DNA from: Prolixibacteraceae bacterium | GTDB taxonomy: Bacteria > Bacteroidota > Bacteroidia > Bacteroidales > Prolixibacteraceae | Reading direction: 5' to 3' | Assembly (NCBI GenBank): GCA_003506435.1 | Contig: DOAQ01000028.1 | Span: 46,079-110,078, forward strand | Length of the DNA: 64,000 nt | Shown: in pieces, positions 50,718 through 60,046 of the stretch | Numbering within the stretch: the first letter of the stretch is position 1 | Layout: the number at the start of each line of letters is the position of its first letter | Position numbers and translations under genes: made by a program | The notes under the pieces: generated by a model | Told to the model about the DNA's origin: nothing | Database searches by the model: none | The model's input: only the letters and a program-made list of their open reading frames with translations

Positions 50718-52868
50718 ATGATAAAGTTTAAAAAGTATATTGCTGTTTTTGTATATGCAGCTATTGTTTTTCTTTTGACCGGTTGTTCTTCGCAGAACAA
50801 TACAAAAATGGAGACTTCACTTTTTAGTATTTCATGGAATGCTTCATCCATTGGGTCGTGGAACTATTCCGTCAAACCCGCCGGGAAAACAATTGAGCTT
50901 AAACTTCCTGTTTTTGAAATTGATGGAAAACGGACTCCTGTAATCCTTTCCGGATTGATTGAAACCAGCCAGCCAACCATTTTGCGCAACGGTATAACCG
51001 AGTACATTTATGAAGGAATGTTCCAATCTGATCCAACTTTACGGCTTCAGGTAAAATTCAGGATTGCAACCGATAATCCGGTTGTCAGGTTTTGTTATAC
51101 TTTAAAAACTTCCGGAGAACAAAAACTGACCAGGGAATCGGGGAAAGACGATCTGACTTATCTTTCGTATTCCATGAAGGATTTCTCTGATATCAAGGAA
51201 ATTAATCTTTCGGTTTTTAACGAGATGATCCACTCGTGCAACTTGGGCGAAACGCAGATTTATGAGGCTGATTTTGCAAATTCCGGTTCGGTTGCAGGAC
51301 CTATCCTCCTGGCAAGCAACGGGCAAACTACATTCCTGTGTGCTTACGAACACGACTCGATGTACCCGGATAATTACCTGAAATTCGGATTTCAGCCGGA
51401 TATGACGGTCGGGTTGCTGGCAGAAAAAGGCAATTATTTTGCAGGGCAGTCAACCGATGGTTTTTCAACCATTTGGTTTGAAGTGGCTGGTATTGCCGGT
51501 GGTGAAAATGAAATGGCAGACAAATTCCGCACTTTCATCCACAAATACCAAACGGTAAATCTGGAAAGCCGGAAACCTTATATTTATTACAATACCTGGG
51601 GGCGGCAGGAACGGGTGAAATGGGCTGGCGGCCAGTACCTGACAACCATGAACCTGGAATATACACTCAGGGAAATTGACCGGGCACACGATATGGGCAT
51701 CGAATTTTATGTGCTCGATGCCGGATGGTTCGACCGTACCGGCGACTGGGGTGTTAATCTGAAAAATTTCCCTGACGGGTTTAAACAAATCAGCGAAAGG
51801 CTCAATGGTTATGGAATGAAATTAGGCGTTTGGATGGATCCGGCGAAAGCTGCAATAACCAGCCAGGTTTTCCTGAAGAACAAAAATAGTATCAAAACAT
51901 GGAACGGGAAACCGGATACCCCATCGCTTGTTTGGGAAACTGAGGAAAGCACCGACATGTGCATGGTAAGTTCATACTGGGACACGTATGCCGATGTATT
52001 GATCCGCCTGTACAATGAATTGGGGATTCGTTATTTTTATCTCGATGGTGTAGGACAATCAGGCTGTAATAGTCAGGAACATTTTCATGGTACCATAGAA
52101 AATACCACCGAAGAAAGCCAACAATGTTATGGATTTTTGTTGCCTGTTTATTTGGGAAAAGTAATGAAAAAAGTTTGCACAACCTGTCCGGATGCTATTT
52201 TCGATTTTGATGTTACCGAATCACGCAGGATTGGCGTTGGGTTACAATTTTTGGCAAACGGACGTTATTTCATCCTGAATAATGGTCCGTATTATTACAA
52301 CTTCGACCTGTGTCCGCGCGGGGAAAGTATTCTTCCCAACGGATGCCGGAATATTTTTATCCAGCCGGGGCCTGCCCGGACATGGTTCATGCGCTCGGTA
52401 CTCGATTACGACAAATGGATCCCTTCGAACTTGTTTCTGGCCAATTACCAACCCGATGATCCCCGAAATTCTCAGATCATCAATCTGGCATCGTTGGTGC
52501 TTGGTCAAAACTCGGTTTGGGGTGAAATCCTGAAAACTTCTCCGGAGGGTGTTGCGCTATTTCACGAAATTCTGGAAAAGTACAAGCTGGTACGTGATGA
52601 CGTTGTGGCTGCAAGTCCTGTCCATTTTGGAAAGCCGGGGGATACACCTGAAATTTATGAAAAAATCAATCCTGCCACAGGGAAGGGTGTTGTGGTCATT
52701 TTTGCCAATTCAAAAGGGAAGTTTTGGTACATTACCAAGCATTCGGTATCCGAAAAAATATGGCATAACGAAGGGGTGAATGTCTCCATCACTCCGGATA
52801 AACACGCGAAAATTAGTGTTGAATTTAATGAGGCTTCTGCTGCTATTGTCTTTTTGGGAACCAAATAA
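50718..52868 (+). CDS. GH36-type alpha-galactosidase lipoprotein
   Basis: Exported retaining glycosidase of 716 residues with lipobox LTGC (Cys23). A large N-terminal beta-sandwich (about 35-280) precedes the (beta/alpha)8 barrel. Barrel signatures are YYNTWGR, FYVLDAGWFDRTGDW near 330, LGVWMDP near 369, the nucleophile Asp443 in FYLDGVGQSG and the probable acid/base region FDFDVTESRR near 495. This set is that of GH36/melibiase-like enzymes; alpha-N-acetylgalactosaminidase activity is an alternative. A decayed copy of the last ~200 bases lies at 55206-55436, beyond the next gene. It starts the glycosidase cluster that ends at 57.8 kb. Confidence 0.87.
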   Translation: MIKFKKYIAVFVYAAIVFLLTGCSSQNNTKMETSLFSISWNASSIGSWNYSVKPAGKTIELKLPVFEIDGKRTPVILSGLIETSQPTILRNGITEYIYEGMFQSDPTLRLQVKFRIATDNPVVRFCYTLKTSGEQKLTRESGKDDLTYLSYSMKDFSDIKEINLSVFNEMIHSCNLGETQIYEADFANSGSVAGPILLASNGQTTFLCAYEHDSMYPDNYLKFGFQPDMTVGLLAEKGNYFAGQSTDGFSTIWFEVAGIAGGENEMADKFRTFIHKYQTVNLESRKPYIYYNTWGRQERVKWAGGQYLTTMNLEYTLREIDRAHDMGIEFYVLDAGWFDRTGDWGVNLKNFPDGFKQISERLNGYGMKLGVWMDPAKAAITSQVFLKNKNSIKTWNGKPDTPSLVWETEESTDMCMVSSYWDTYADVLIRLYNELGIRYFYLDGVGQSGCNSQEHFHGTIENTTEESQQCYGFLLPVYLGKVMKKVCTTCPDAIFDFDVTESRRIGVGLQFLANGRYFILNNGPYYYNFDLCPRGESILPNGCRNIFIQPGPARTWFMRSVLDYDKWIPSNLFLANYQPDDPRNSQIINLASLVLGQNSVWGEILKTSPEGVALFHEILEKYKLVRDDVVAASPVHFGKPGDTPEIYEKINPATGKGVVVIFANSKGKFWYITKHSVSEKIWHNEGVNVSITPDKHAKISVEFNEASAAIVFLGTK

Positions 52869-52889
52869 TTACTATTCAGAAAAGCACAA

Positions 52890-52951
52890 ATGAAACGAAC
52901 ATGTTTGCAGAAAACACAAACACCAATGAATATAATACATGTGAGTTCCAT
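52890..52951 (+). repeat. Intergenic repeat, copy A
   Basis: A ~60-base segment beginning atgaaacgaacatgtt and ending acatgtgagttccat, with a shared middle (acacaaac...ccaatg). It recurs at 56742-56808. It stands 73 bases before the six-hairpin hydrolase gene; the shared gaacatgt/acatgtgagttc ends give it partial dyad symmetry. Confidence 0.75.
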
Positions 52952-53023
52952 CCGGATGGAAACTCGTTCAGTGAACAATATTTCGATCCAAAAGATAATC
53001 AGTAACTTAAAAATTTTATTCGG

Positions 53024-55150
53024 ATGAAAATTAAAAATCACTATTTGATCTGGCTCCTGGTTGTTTCTACATCTTGCAGCAGTAGGATTAAAATATCAGA
53101 AGGAGATTTTAAAGATACTTTTGACTACTTACAGGTTATGAAAAGCGGCGATATCAGCCGTACAATCCGTCCCGATACAGCGGTACTGAACCTATACCAG
53201 GGGAACGGGCGTTTTGGCTGTTCGTATGGGCCAATGGGATTGCATAACAATCCTGAGAAAACCGAACTTGAAAAATACGGGAAAACTCAGTATATGCATA
53301 TTCATCATTTTGCAAGGGCAAAATTCGGGTCCGATTATTTACTCCCTTTAGCCCGTATTTATTGGGAAGATGAACCTAACGAAGTTACTAACTACAATCA
53401 GTGCCAGTCGTTCTGCGACGGGACAATCACAACCAGTTTCGAGGAAGGGAAAAACAAAGTCACCGTTACCACCTGGTTCGACCCGGTTGAAAGAGATTTG
53501 GCAGGGATAAAAATCAAGGTAGAAGGAAAGGCACCTGCCATTATCATTGCCCCTTCCGAAAAGCTGAACGTACATTACAAGCAGGAACTATTGCAAACAG
53601 CGTCGTCCGGGTTCGAATCTGGCTTGTGGAAAATAAATTTATCCTGTTTGAATGTTTCTTCCAATCTTTTTATAAAAACCGATGCTGAAACAAAATTGGA
53701 TAAGAACCGGATTTATATAAACCTGAAAGAAGGAGATAATACCATTTTGATTTCGGCAAACAGTAATCCTCAAACCACCCCGGAAGAATCGTTATCACGC
53801 ACCACCGACTGGTGGCATTCAAAATGGGGGAATACAGCCTGCCTTTCACTTCCTGACGGCAATGCACAAAAAATGTGGGTACGTTCGATGGCTTACCTTC
53901 TGTCTTCATACAATGATGACAAACTCGGTACTGCTCCTCCAATGGGCTTTACGGGAATTGGTTGGCCATTTCCTTTCCCTGAAGATCTTTCATTTATCCA
54001 TGCGGCTTTGCTTTACACCGGGAACATGGATATTGCCAAATCGTGGATTGAATATTGGGCAGAAAGAATTCAGGGAATAAAAGATTACACCAAAAGGCTG
54101 TTTGGAGTAGAAGGTGTTTATTCTCCATGGGTTTTCCCTTATGGCGAATTTGAAGGCTACCATGATCCCGTCCCTCCGAACAAATGCTATTATGAAATCC
54201 ACAATTCCGGGTATCTGGCCAGGATGGCTTACGAAACAGCAATATTTGTAAACGACAGGAATTGGACTCAAAAATATGCCTTACCAATAATCCGCGAAAC
54301 AGCTTTGTTTTATAAAAATTTCTGTAAAAAAGAGGCCGATGGTTTATGGCATTTATTTATTACCCCGTCAATGGGTCAAGATGAAGAAGGGGGCGTAAAC
54401 CAAAAAGATTACCTGTGTGCATTAACCAGTGCCGAATATTGTTTCCAAAAGGCAATCGAATATAAGCTTGACACGGATGGTTTTTATAAAACTGCCCTGG
54501 AAGAAGGGCTTGCATTCCCGGTATTAAAATCGAAACAAGGGTTCTACTTCACGAATCAGGGAACCGGTATGGAAAATTTCGGAAAACAAAAACATCCAAT
54601 ACAACTAAACCCATTGGCTTTTTTACCGATTGACAAGGATGTGTCAACTCCGGCAGCTATTGCCTATAAACTTCGTTATGAAATAACAGAGGATTCATAT
54701 AAACCCCATTTTTCAGGGTGGACATTGGGCGAGTTCCTGTTAGCAGGATCGCGGATTGGAGATGTGGAAGGATGGAAAAAAGACTGGGCAAACCTGCGGA
54801 AATCGGATTATGTTGATGCAGATTGGATACAGGTGTATGAATCGAGCCGGTCCCATAATCATTCGTTTTATGTAACCTCCAGCGGGCTGATGGTGCAGAC
54901 ACTGCTGAATAATTTGGTTACAGATTGGTTCGGGAAACTTGAAATAGCCAAATGTAATCCTTGGAATGGGAAAATCTTCTTCAGAAATATTTATTCACTT
55001 TTAGGGGTGAAAGTCAGTGGAAGCCTCAAAAATAACAATGCTGAGTTGTTGTTGGAAGCCTGGAAGGATTGTAAATTCGATATAAAAGGGAAGAAAATCA
55101 AAATGGTTAAAGGTGAAACCAAAACCATCAATTTAAATTTGAATGAGTAA
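53024..55150 (+). CDS. Six-hairpin glycoside hydrolase lipoprotein (GH95/GH65-like)
   Basis: Exported protein of 708 residues with lipobox STSC (about Cys18). An N-terminal beta-sandwich (about 30-270, with NLYQGNGRFGCSYGPMGLH) is followed by an (alpha/alpha)6 barrel with MGFTGIGWPFPFPEDLSFIHAALL, SPWVFPYGEFEGYHDP and FITPSMGQDEEGG. The architecture is that of clan GH-L/GH95-like enzymes (for example alpha-L-fucosidase or alpha-L-galactosidase), but I cannot assign a family with certainty. It sits between the intact alpha-galactosidase and a decayed copy of that gene's 3' end, suggesting a later arrival. Confidence 0.75.
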   Translation: MKIKNHYLIWLLVVSTSCSSRIKISEGDFKDTFDYLQVMKSGDISRTIRPDTAVLNLYQGNGRFGCSYGPMGLHNNPEKTELEKYGKTQYMHIHHFARAKFGSDYLLPLARIYWEDEPNEVTNYNQCQSFCDGTITTSFEEGKNKVTVTTWFDPVERDLAGIKIKVEGKAPAIIIAPSEKLNVHYKQELLQTASSGFESGLWKINLSCLNVSSNLFIKTDAETKLDKNRIYINLKEGDNTILISANSNPQTTPEESLSRTTDWWHSKWGNTACLSLPDGNAQKMWVRSMAYLLSSYNDDKLGTAPPMGFTGIGWPFPFPEDLSFIHAALLYTGNMDIAKSWIEYWAERIQGIKDYTKRLFGVEGVYSPWVFPYGEFEGYHDPVPPNKCYYEIHNSGYLARMAYETAIFVNDRNWTQKYALPIIRETALFYKNFCKKEADGLWHLFITPSMGQDEEGGVNQKDYLCALTSAEYCFQKAIEYKLDTDGFYKTALEEGLAFPVLKSKQGFYFTNQGTGMENFGKQKHPIQLNPLAFLPIDKDVSTPAAIAYKLRYEITEDSYKPHFSGWTLGEFLLAGSRIGDVEGWKKDWANLRKSDYVDADWIQVYESSRSHNHSFYVTSSGLMVQTLLNNLVTDWFGKLEIAKCNPWNGKIFFRNIYSLLGVKVSGSLKNNNAELLLEAWKDCKFDIKGKKIKMVKGETKTINLNLNE

Positions 55151-55205
55151 TAATTATTGCGACGGCTTGCAAGTGTAAAATGAATAGGGACATGGGCGAA
55201 GTTTT

Positions 55206-55436
55206 TCCTCCTGAAATAGTTCTAAAAATAATCCAACTAGAAGAAAGGGGGTTGTTGTGGTTTTTACCAATTCAAATAGGAAGTTTTTTTACATTAACAA
55301 GCATTCGATATCTGGAAAAATAGTACATAACGAAGGGGCGAATGTCTCCATCTGCCCGGACAAACACGCGAAAATTAGTGTTGAATTTAATGAAGCTTCC
55401 GCTGTAATCATTTTTTTTGGTGTTGAAGAGGGTTAA
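55206..55436 (+). pseudogene. Decayed duplicate of the alpha-galactosidase 3' end
   Basis: About 230 bases align with 52650-52868 of the alpha-galactosidase gene. Long identical runs include cataacgaaggggngaatgtc and aaacacgcgaaaattagtgt, and it ends at an equivalent stop. Frameshifts near 55245 and in-frame stops (tag after ctggaaaaa) break translation. It starts about 55 bases after the six-hairpin gene. Confidence 0.93.
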
Positions 55437-55473
55437 AACAGGATTTTTTGACTCTATATATAAGTAAAAGCTT

Positions 55474-56727
55474 ATGGGAAAAATGAAACGACGATTTTTA
55501 TTTTTTACGTTCCTGGTTCTGGTCATCACTTATGGTTATTCTCTGGAACCATTAAAGGAGGCTTATCCTTTCCAACCCGTATCGTTTACCCAGGTAAAAA
55601 TTGAAGACACAGGACGGAGCAACAATTTTGCCGTCGCTGCCGGGGTAAAACTGAAAGCTGGCCCCTATATACAATGCCTGGGACAAAATGAAATGACAGT
55701 CCGATGGATAACCAATGAACCCTGTTTCAGTTGGGTCGAGTATGGATCAGATCCGGATGTTCTTGGACAAAAAGCTGAATCGGTTAAAGATGGGCTTGTA
55801 CAGGCAAACAATACTGTTCATGCTGTTACCATTAAGGGATTGACTCCCGGACAAATTTATTATTACCGGGTTTGTTCGAAACCGATAGAAAGCTTTAAAC
55901 CATACCAGGTCATATATGGAAATACCTACACCAGTGAAGTTTATTCATTTGAAACTTTTAATTCTTCAAAGAAAAAAGTGTCGTTTCTGGTGTTCAACGA
56001 TATCCACGACCGCCCGGAATCGTTCAGCCATTTATTGCCATATCAATCATCGGAAAAGAAGGATTTTGTTTTGATGAATGGTGATATTTTCGGTCATCTC
56101 GACAACGAGGATCAGATTGTAAAAAATTTACTGGTACCGTTTGCCGGGGTTTCTTCCAATAGCCCAATGGTATTTTCGCGTGGTAACCACGAAACGAGAG
56201 GTGTGTTTGCACGTCATCTCGATCAGTATTTCAACCGGGGCCAACATGGTTTTTATTATTCGTTCAGAGCAGGACCGGTGTATTGCATTGTACTCGACTC
56301 GGGTGAAGATAAACCCGATGATAACAATGAATATTTCGGATTGGTAAAATTCGATCCTTATCGGGTAGCCCAACGCGAATGGTTGAAGCAGGAAATAAAG
56401 AAAAAAGAATTTAAAAAAGCGAAATACAAAGTGGTGTTCAGCCATATTCCCCCGTTCTATTCCGGCGATTGGCACGGGACCATGCATTGTCGTGAGGTAT
56501 GGGCCGATGTTTTTAATGAAGCCAAAATTGATCTCCTGATTTCGGGCCATACACATGTTGCGGGCATTCACCCTAAAGTGGAAGGGTTACATAATTACCC
56601 GATTGTAATAGGAGGCGGACCAAAAGACGGACAGCGGACTATGATCGAAGTTAAAGCTGATGAACAATCGTTCCATTTAAAATTGATTGATGATTCAGGC
56701 AAAATAAAAGAAGAACTGACTTTGTAA
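55474..56727 (+). CDS. Exported purple-acid-phosphatase-like metallophosphoesterase
   Basis: Secreted two-domain phosphoesterase of 417 residues. A signal segment (about 5-22) precedes an N-terminal fibronectin-III-like domain typical of purple acid phosphatases (about 60-162, ending GLTPGQIYYYRV and YSFETF). The calcineurin-type catalytic domain carries all five metal motifs: FNDIHD (Asp176, His178), NGDIFG (Asp204), GNHET (Asn238, His239), SHIPP and GHTHVAG. It probably removes phosphate esters outside the cytoplasm. Its place in a glycosidase cluster, just ahead of an OPA-type transporter and a HAD phosphatase, suggests phosphorylated sugar substrates, though that is inference. Confidence 0.9.
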   Translation: MGKMKRRFLFFTFLVLVITYGYSLEPLKEAYPFQPVSFTQVKIEDTGRSNNFAVAAGVKLKAGPYIQCLGQNEMTVRWITNEPCFSWVEYGSDPDVLGQKAESVKDGLVQANNTVHAVTIKGLTPGQIYYYRVCSKPIESFKPYQVIYGNTYTSEVYSFETFNSSKKKVSFLVFNDIHDRPESFSHLLPYQSSEKKDFVLMNGDIFGHLDNEDQIVKNLLVPFAGVSSNSPMVFSRGNHETRGVFARHLDQYFNRGQHGFYYSFRAGPVYCIVLDSGEDKPDDNNEYFGLVKFDPYRVAQREWLKQEIKKKEFKKAKYKVVFSHIPPFYSGDWHGTMHCREVWADVFNEAKIDLLISGHTHVAGIHPKVEGLHNYPIVIGGGPKDGQRTMIEVKADEQSFHLKLIDDSGKIKEELTL

Positions 56728-56741
56728 CTGACAAGCCAACC

Positions 56742-56808
56742 ATGAAACGAACATGTTGCGATCAACACAAACCCAATGGAAGAAAATTGTACAACATGTG
56801 AGTTCCAT
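56742..56808 (+). repeat. Intergenic repeat, copy B
   Basis: Matches copy A at 52890-52951 at both ends (atgaaacgaacatgtt and acatgtgagttccat) with a slightly longer middle. It stands 30 bases before the start of the five-bladed-propeller glycosidase gene. Confidence 0.75.
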
Positions 56809-56837
56809 ACGACAATTAAAAAACAAATTATTTACGT

Positions 56838-57770
56838 ATGAAAAACCTAATTACCAAACTAACTTATTTAAGCCTGATCCTGTTTCTTTGGACATGCAAC
56901 AGCCCGGTTAAAACTGATTCTTCCATTATTTTTTCTCCTGAAATGGTTGAATTTAAACCCTGTTCAGAAAATCCGGTTTTTGCCGGAACCGACACGAATA
57001 CCTGGGACAAAAAAATCCGTGAACGCGGGTATATTTTGTTTGAAGATGGCTTTTATAAAATGTGGTATACCGGGTACAATCCGGAAATGGCCAAACCAAA
57101 ATTTTTGGGTTATGCCACATCAACCGATGGTATCCATTGGGAAAGGTATCCCGGAAACCCGATTTTCAGCGAAAAATGGACAGAAGACATGTTTGTGTTA
57201 AAAAATGAAGGCACGTATTACATGTATGCCGAAGGGGACAACGATGTAGCGCATTTGCTTACTTCGACCGACGGAATTCAATGGCGCGAACAGGGCGATT
57301 TAACCATCCTGTCGGCAGCAGGCGATACGATCCCCGGCCCTTACGGAACACCCGTTGTTTGGGTCGAAGACGGGAAATGGTACCTTTTCTACGAGCGGAA
57401 CGATCTGGGTATTTGGATTGCTGGATCAACCGATAAAATAAATTGGAAAAACATTCAGGATGAGCCTGTCATTGCTTTAGGTCCCGAAAAATATGATATT
57501 GCCGCTGTTGCCGCCAATCAGGTGGTAAAGTTTAACGGAAAGTATTACATCTACTATCATGCCACCGACCGGCCCGACTGGCAACATCCATCTTCTCCGG
57601 TAGTATGGACTTCCAATATAGCCATGTCAACCGATTTGATCCATTGGGTCAAATACCCCGGCAACCCGTTTGTTGAAGGCGACCATTCCAGCCCGATCCT
57701 GGTTTTCGATGGCAAAAAACCAAGCCTCTATACCATGCATTCGGAAGTATGCCGTTATTCCTCAAAATAA
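56838..57770 (+). CDS. Five-bladed beta-propeller glycosidase-like lipoprotein (GH43/GH32/GH130-like)
   Basis: Exported protein of 310 residues with lipobox WTC (Cys20). Blade repeats are visible as alternating FYKMWYTGYNP, YYMYAEGDN, KWYLFYERND, KYYIYYHATDR and the recurring STDGIHWERYPGNP/STDLIHWVKYPGNP motif. This is the five-bladed propeller of the GH43/GH32/GH117/GH130 group. Acidic residues at blade entrances (for example in FAGTDTNTWD and WTEDMF) could be catalytic, but the family cannot be fixed. It closes the secreted enzyme cluster; 270 bases then precede the OPA transporter gene. Confidence 0.8.
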   Translation: MKNLITKLTYLSLILFLWTCNSPVKTDSSIIFSPEMVEFKPCSENPVFAGTDTNTWDKKIRERGYILFEDGFYKMWYTGYNPEMAKPKFLGYATSTDGIHWERYPGNPIFSEKWTEDMFVLKNEGTYYMYAEGDNDVAHLLTSTDGIQWREQGDLTILSAAGDTIPGPYGTPVVWVEDGKWYLFYERNDLGIWIAGSTDKINWKNIQDEPVIALGPEKYDIAAVAANQVVKFNGKYYIYYHATDRPDWQHPSSPVVWTSNIAMSTDLIHWVKYPGNPFVEGDHSSPILVFDGKKPSLYTMHSEVCRYSSK

Positions 57771-58041
57771 TTTTAGAAGAAAATAATGGAAAGTCAAAAA
57801 CCGAACGAGTGTGTTTAATGGGAAGGCTTTGATTTCCGGGACACCATCATGTTTATGGTCAAAGGGATACATAATAATCGTACCGAAAAAAAATTACGAG
57901 TTACTTTTCTTTTTACTTTTTAATATATAACCTTGTAAAAAGTCGCTCAAATTCTGATAGAGTATCGCTTTTATTTGAAAACAGAGAGTATAAATGAGCG
58001 ATGGAATACTCTTTACAATGCTACAATAGAAAGGTAATACC
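57771..58041. other. Intergenic region without a recognisable gene
   Basis: No frame with family-like sequence was seen on either strand, and no match to neighbouring genes was found. The region presumably holds the promoter for the transporter-phosphatase pair. Confidence 0.5.
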
Positions 58042-59364
58042 ATGTGGTTAATGGATTATTTGAAAAGTGCACCGGCAATTGCACCACTGCCGGAAGAGCA
58101 GGTTGCGTCTGCCTATCGGAAATTTAGAATTCAGGTTTTTGTATCTGTTTATTTTGGATATGCATTTTTTTATCTGATTCGTAAAAATTTGTCGATTGCG
58201 TTGCCTGCTATGATGGATTCGTTGCAATTAAGCAAAACACAGATGGGCGTTATTTTATCATTGTTTGGTGCAACCTATGCGCTTGCCAAATTGGTAAACG
58301 GACCATTATGCGACCGATCAAATCCCCGGTATTTCATGGCTTTTGCGCTTTTTGGAGCTGCTGTGGTTTCAATTCTTTTTGGTTTGAGTTCAAGTATTTT
58401 GTTTTTCGGGATTTTCTGGATAATGAATGGATATTTCCAATCCATGGGTAGTCCCATTGGCCCGAAAACGATGGCAAACTGGTTTAGCGCAAAAGAACGG
58501 GGGCGATTTTACAGCATTTGGAATACATGTCATAATATAGGTTCATTTGCTATCGTACTAGCAGGTGGATTCATTGTTGAAAGAATGGGGTGGCGGTTTG
58601 GCTTTTTTCTGCCTGCAGGACTTTGTCTGTTAGGAGCCCTGATGGTTGCCTGGAAAATGCAGGACCGACCTGAATCAGTTGGTTTGCCTCCAATACAGGT
58701 GTATCATGGTGATGTTGTTAAAAACACGGTTATGGATACCAATGAATCGGCAAAAGAATTGTTCCAAAAATATGTATTAAGAAATTCCAGAATCTGGTTA
58801 CTGGCGTTTTCATGTATGCTTATTTATATGGTAAGATACGGTTTAGGGGATTGGGGCGTTACTTATTTAACTGAAGTAAAAAAGATTTCCATTAGTTCCG
58901 GTGGTGTAAAGTCCAGTTTTTTGGAATTAATGGCTATCCCCGGTACTATTTTGGCAGGTTTTATTGCTGATAAATTTTTCCCGAAAAAAAATCTTGCTGT
59001 TGCTTTAATTTATATAATTGGGGTTATTGCTTCAATCTTTTTTATTTATTATTTGCCCGAAAATGCCGGTATTTGGGATGGTGTTGCTTTTGGGATGGCT
59101 GGATTTTTTATCTACGGTGCCCAGATGGTTTGTACTGGTCTTGGTCCGCTTGCACTGGTACCGCGAAGAGCTGTGGCAACTGCTGTCGGTCTGACCGGTG
59201 CAATGAGTTATATAGGAACGTTCTTGACGTCAATTATTAGCGGTTGGATTAGTGATCATTGGGGATGGACTAGTACATTTATATTTTGGATCGCATGTGC
59301 ATTGATAGCGTTGCTTATTTTAATACCATTGGTCATAATGAAGAACACAAAAGAAAGTTATTAG
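58042..59364 (+). CDS. OPA-type organophosphate/sugar-phosphate transporter (MFS)
   Basis: Twelve-helix inner-membrane antiporter-like protein of 440 residues in the GlpT/UhpT (organophosphate:phosphate antiporter) family. The first-helix phrase FGYAFFYLIRKNLSIALPAM, the CDRSNPRYFM loop and MGSPIGPKTMANWFSAKERGRFYSIWNTCHNIGSF are characteristic, and the Arg in YLIRKN corresponds to a substrate-binding position. Likely substrates are glycerol-3-phosphate, hexose phosphates or a related phospho-sugar. It precedes a YihX-like sugar phosphatase by 22 bases, so the two probably handle one compound. Confidence 0.9.
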   Translation: MWLMDYLKSAPAIAPLPEEQVASAYRKFRIQVFVSVYFGYAFFYLIRKNLSIALPAMMDSLQLSKTQMGVILSLFGATYALAKLVNGPLCDRSNPRYFMAFALFGAAVVSILFGLSSSILFFGIFWIMNGYFQSMGSPIGPKTMANWFSAKERGRFYSIWNTCHNIGSFAIVLAGGFIVERMGWRFGFFLPAGLCLLGALMVAWKMQDRPESVGLPPIQVYHGDVVKNTVMDTNESAKELFQKYVLRNSRIWLLAFSCMLIYMVRYGLGDWGVTYLTEVKKISISSGGVKSSFLELMAIPGTILAGFIADKFFPKKNLAVALIYIIGVIASIFFIYYLPENAGIWDGVAFGMAGFFIYGAQMVCTGLGPLALVPRRAVATAVGLTGAMSYIGTFLTSIISGWISDHWGWTSTFIFWIACALIALLILIPLVIMKNTKESY

Positions 59365-59386
59365 AAACTATAAAAGGAGTTTAAAT

Positions 59387-60001
59387 ATGAAAGAAAATAA
59401 TAAAAGTTTTTCAACTGTTTTTTTTGATGTTGGCGGTGTATTGCTCATTGATTTTATTGACTGGAAAATTAAAGATTTGGCTACAAAATATGCAGTAAAT
59501 GAAAATTTGCTGTTTGATGCGAAAAAGAAATTTCGTCCAATGGCTGACCGTGGTGAAATAAGTGATCCGGAATTCTGGAAATTGCTCCTGAAAACTGTGA
59601 ATATCTCTGCCGATGTCGATGATATTGATTTGGAACCATATATGAAAACAGTTGATGGGGGAATAGATATTGCACAGAAATTAAATGCAAGCGGATACAA
59701 AATTGCAATCCTTTCCAACGATTCTGTTGAAATGTCAAACCACCGCCGAAAAAAATATGGTTTTGATGATCTCTTCGATCGTATTATTATATCCTGTTAC
59801 TGTGGTGTTAATAAACCGGAAAGCAGAATTTACGAGATAGCTTTAAATGAGCTGAATGTAAAATCGGAACAAGCAATTTTTATAGACGACAGACAGGAAA
59901 ATATTGATGCAGCAACCAATCTTGGGATAATGGGTATACTGTTTGAAAGCGCAACTCAAGTCAGAAACAGGTTGGCAGAACTCGGCGTTGTTCTCCCATA
60001 G
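59387..60001 (+). CDS. HAD-superfamily sugar phosphatase (YihX-like)
   Basis: Cytoplasmic hydrolase of 204 residues. Motif I is FFDVGGVLL (nucleophile Asp14, with Gly where many HADs have a second Asp), motif II SNDS, motif III the Lys in GVNKPESRIYE, and motif IV FIDDRQENIDAA. The overall pattern, including RGEISDPEFW, closely follows E. coli YihX, an alpha-D-glucose-1-phosphatase. It is co-transcribed with the OPA transporter, consistent with dephosphorylating the imported sugar phosphate. It ends before a strong palindromic terminator. Confidence 0.88.
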   Translation: MKENNKSFSTVFFDVGGVLLIDFIDWKIKDLATKYAVNENLLFDAKKKFRPMADRGEISDPEFWKLLLKTVNISADVDDIDLEPYMKTVDGGIDIAQKLNASGYKIAILSNDSVEMSNHRRKKYGFDDLFDRIIISCYCGVNKPESRIYEIALNELNVKSEQAIFIDDRQENIDAATNLGIMGILFESATQVRNRLAELGVVLP

Positions 60002-60046
60002 ATAAAACAATACTAATGACAGCAAGGTTTTCGATGCAAATAAAAT

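Noticed and set aside
57771..58041. A third relic of a gene 3' end, as at 25.1 and 55.2 kb
   Set aside because: Comparison by eye with the preceding propeller glycosidase and other neighbours showed no continuous similarity.
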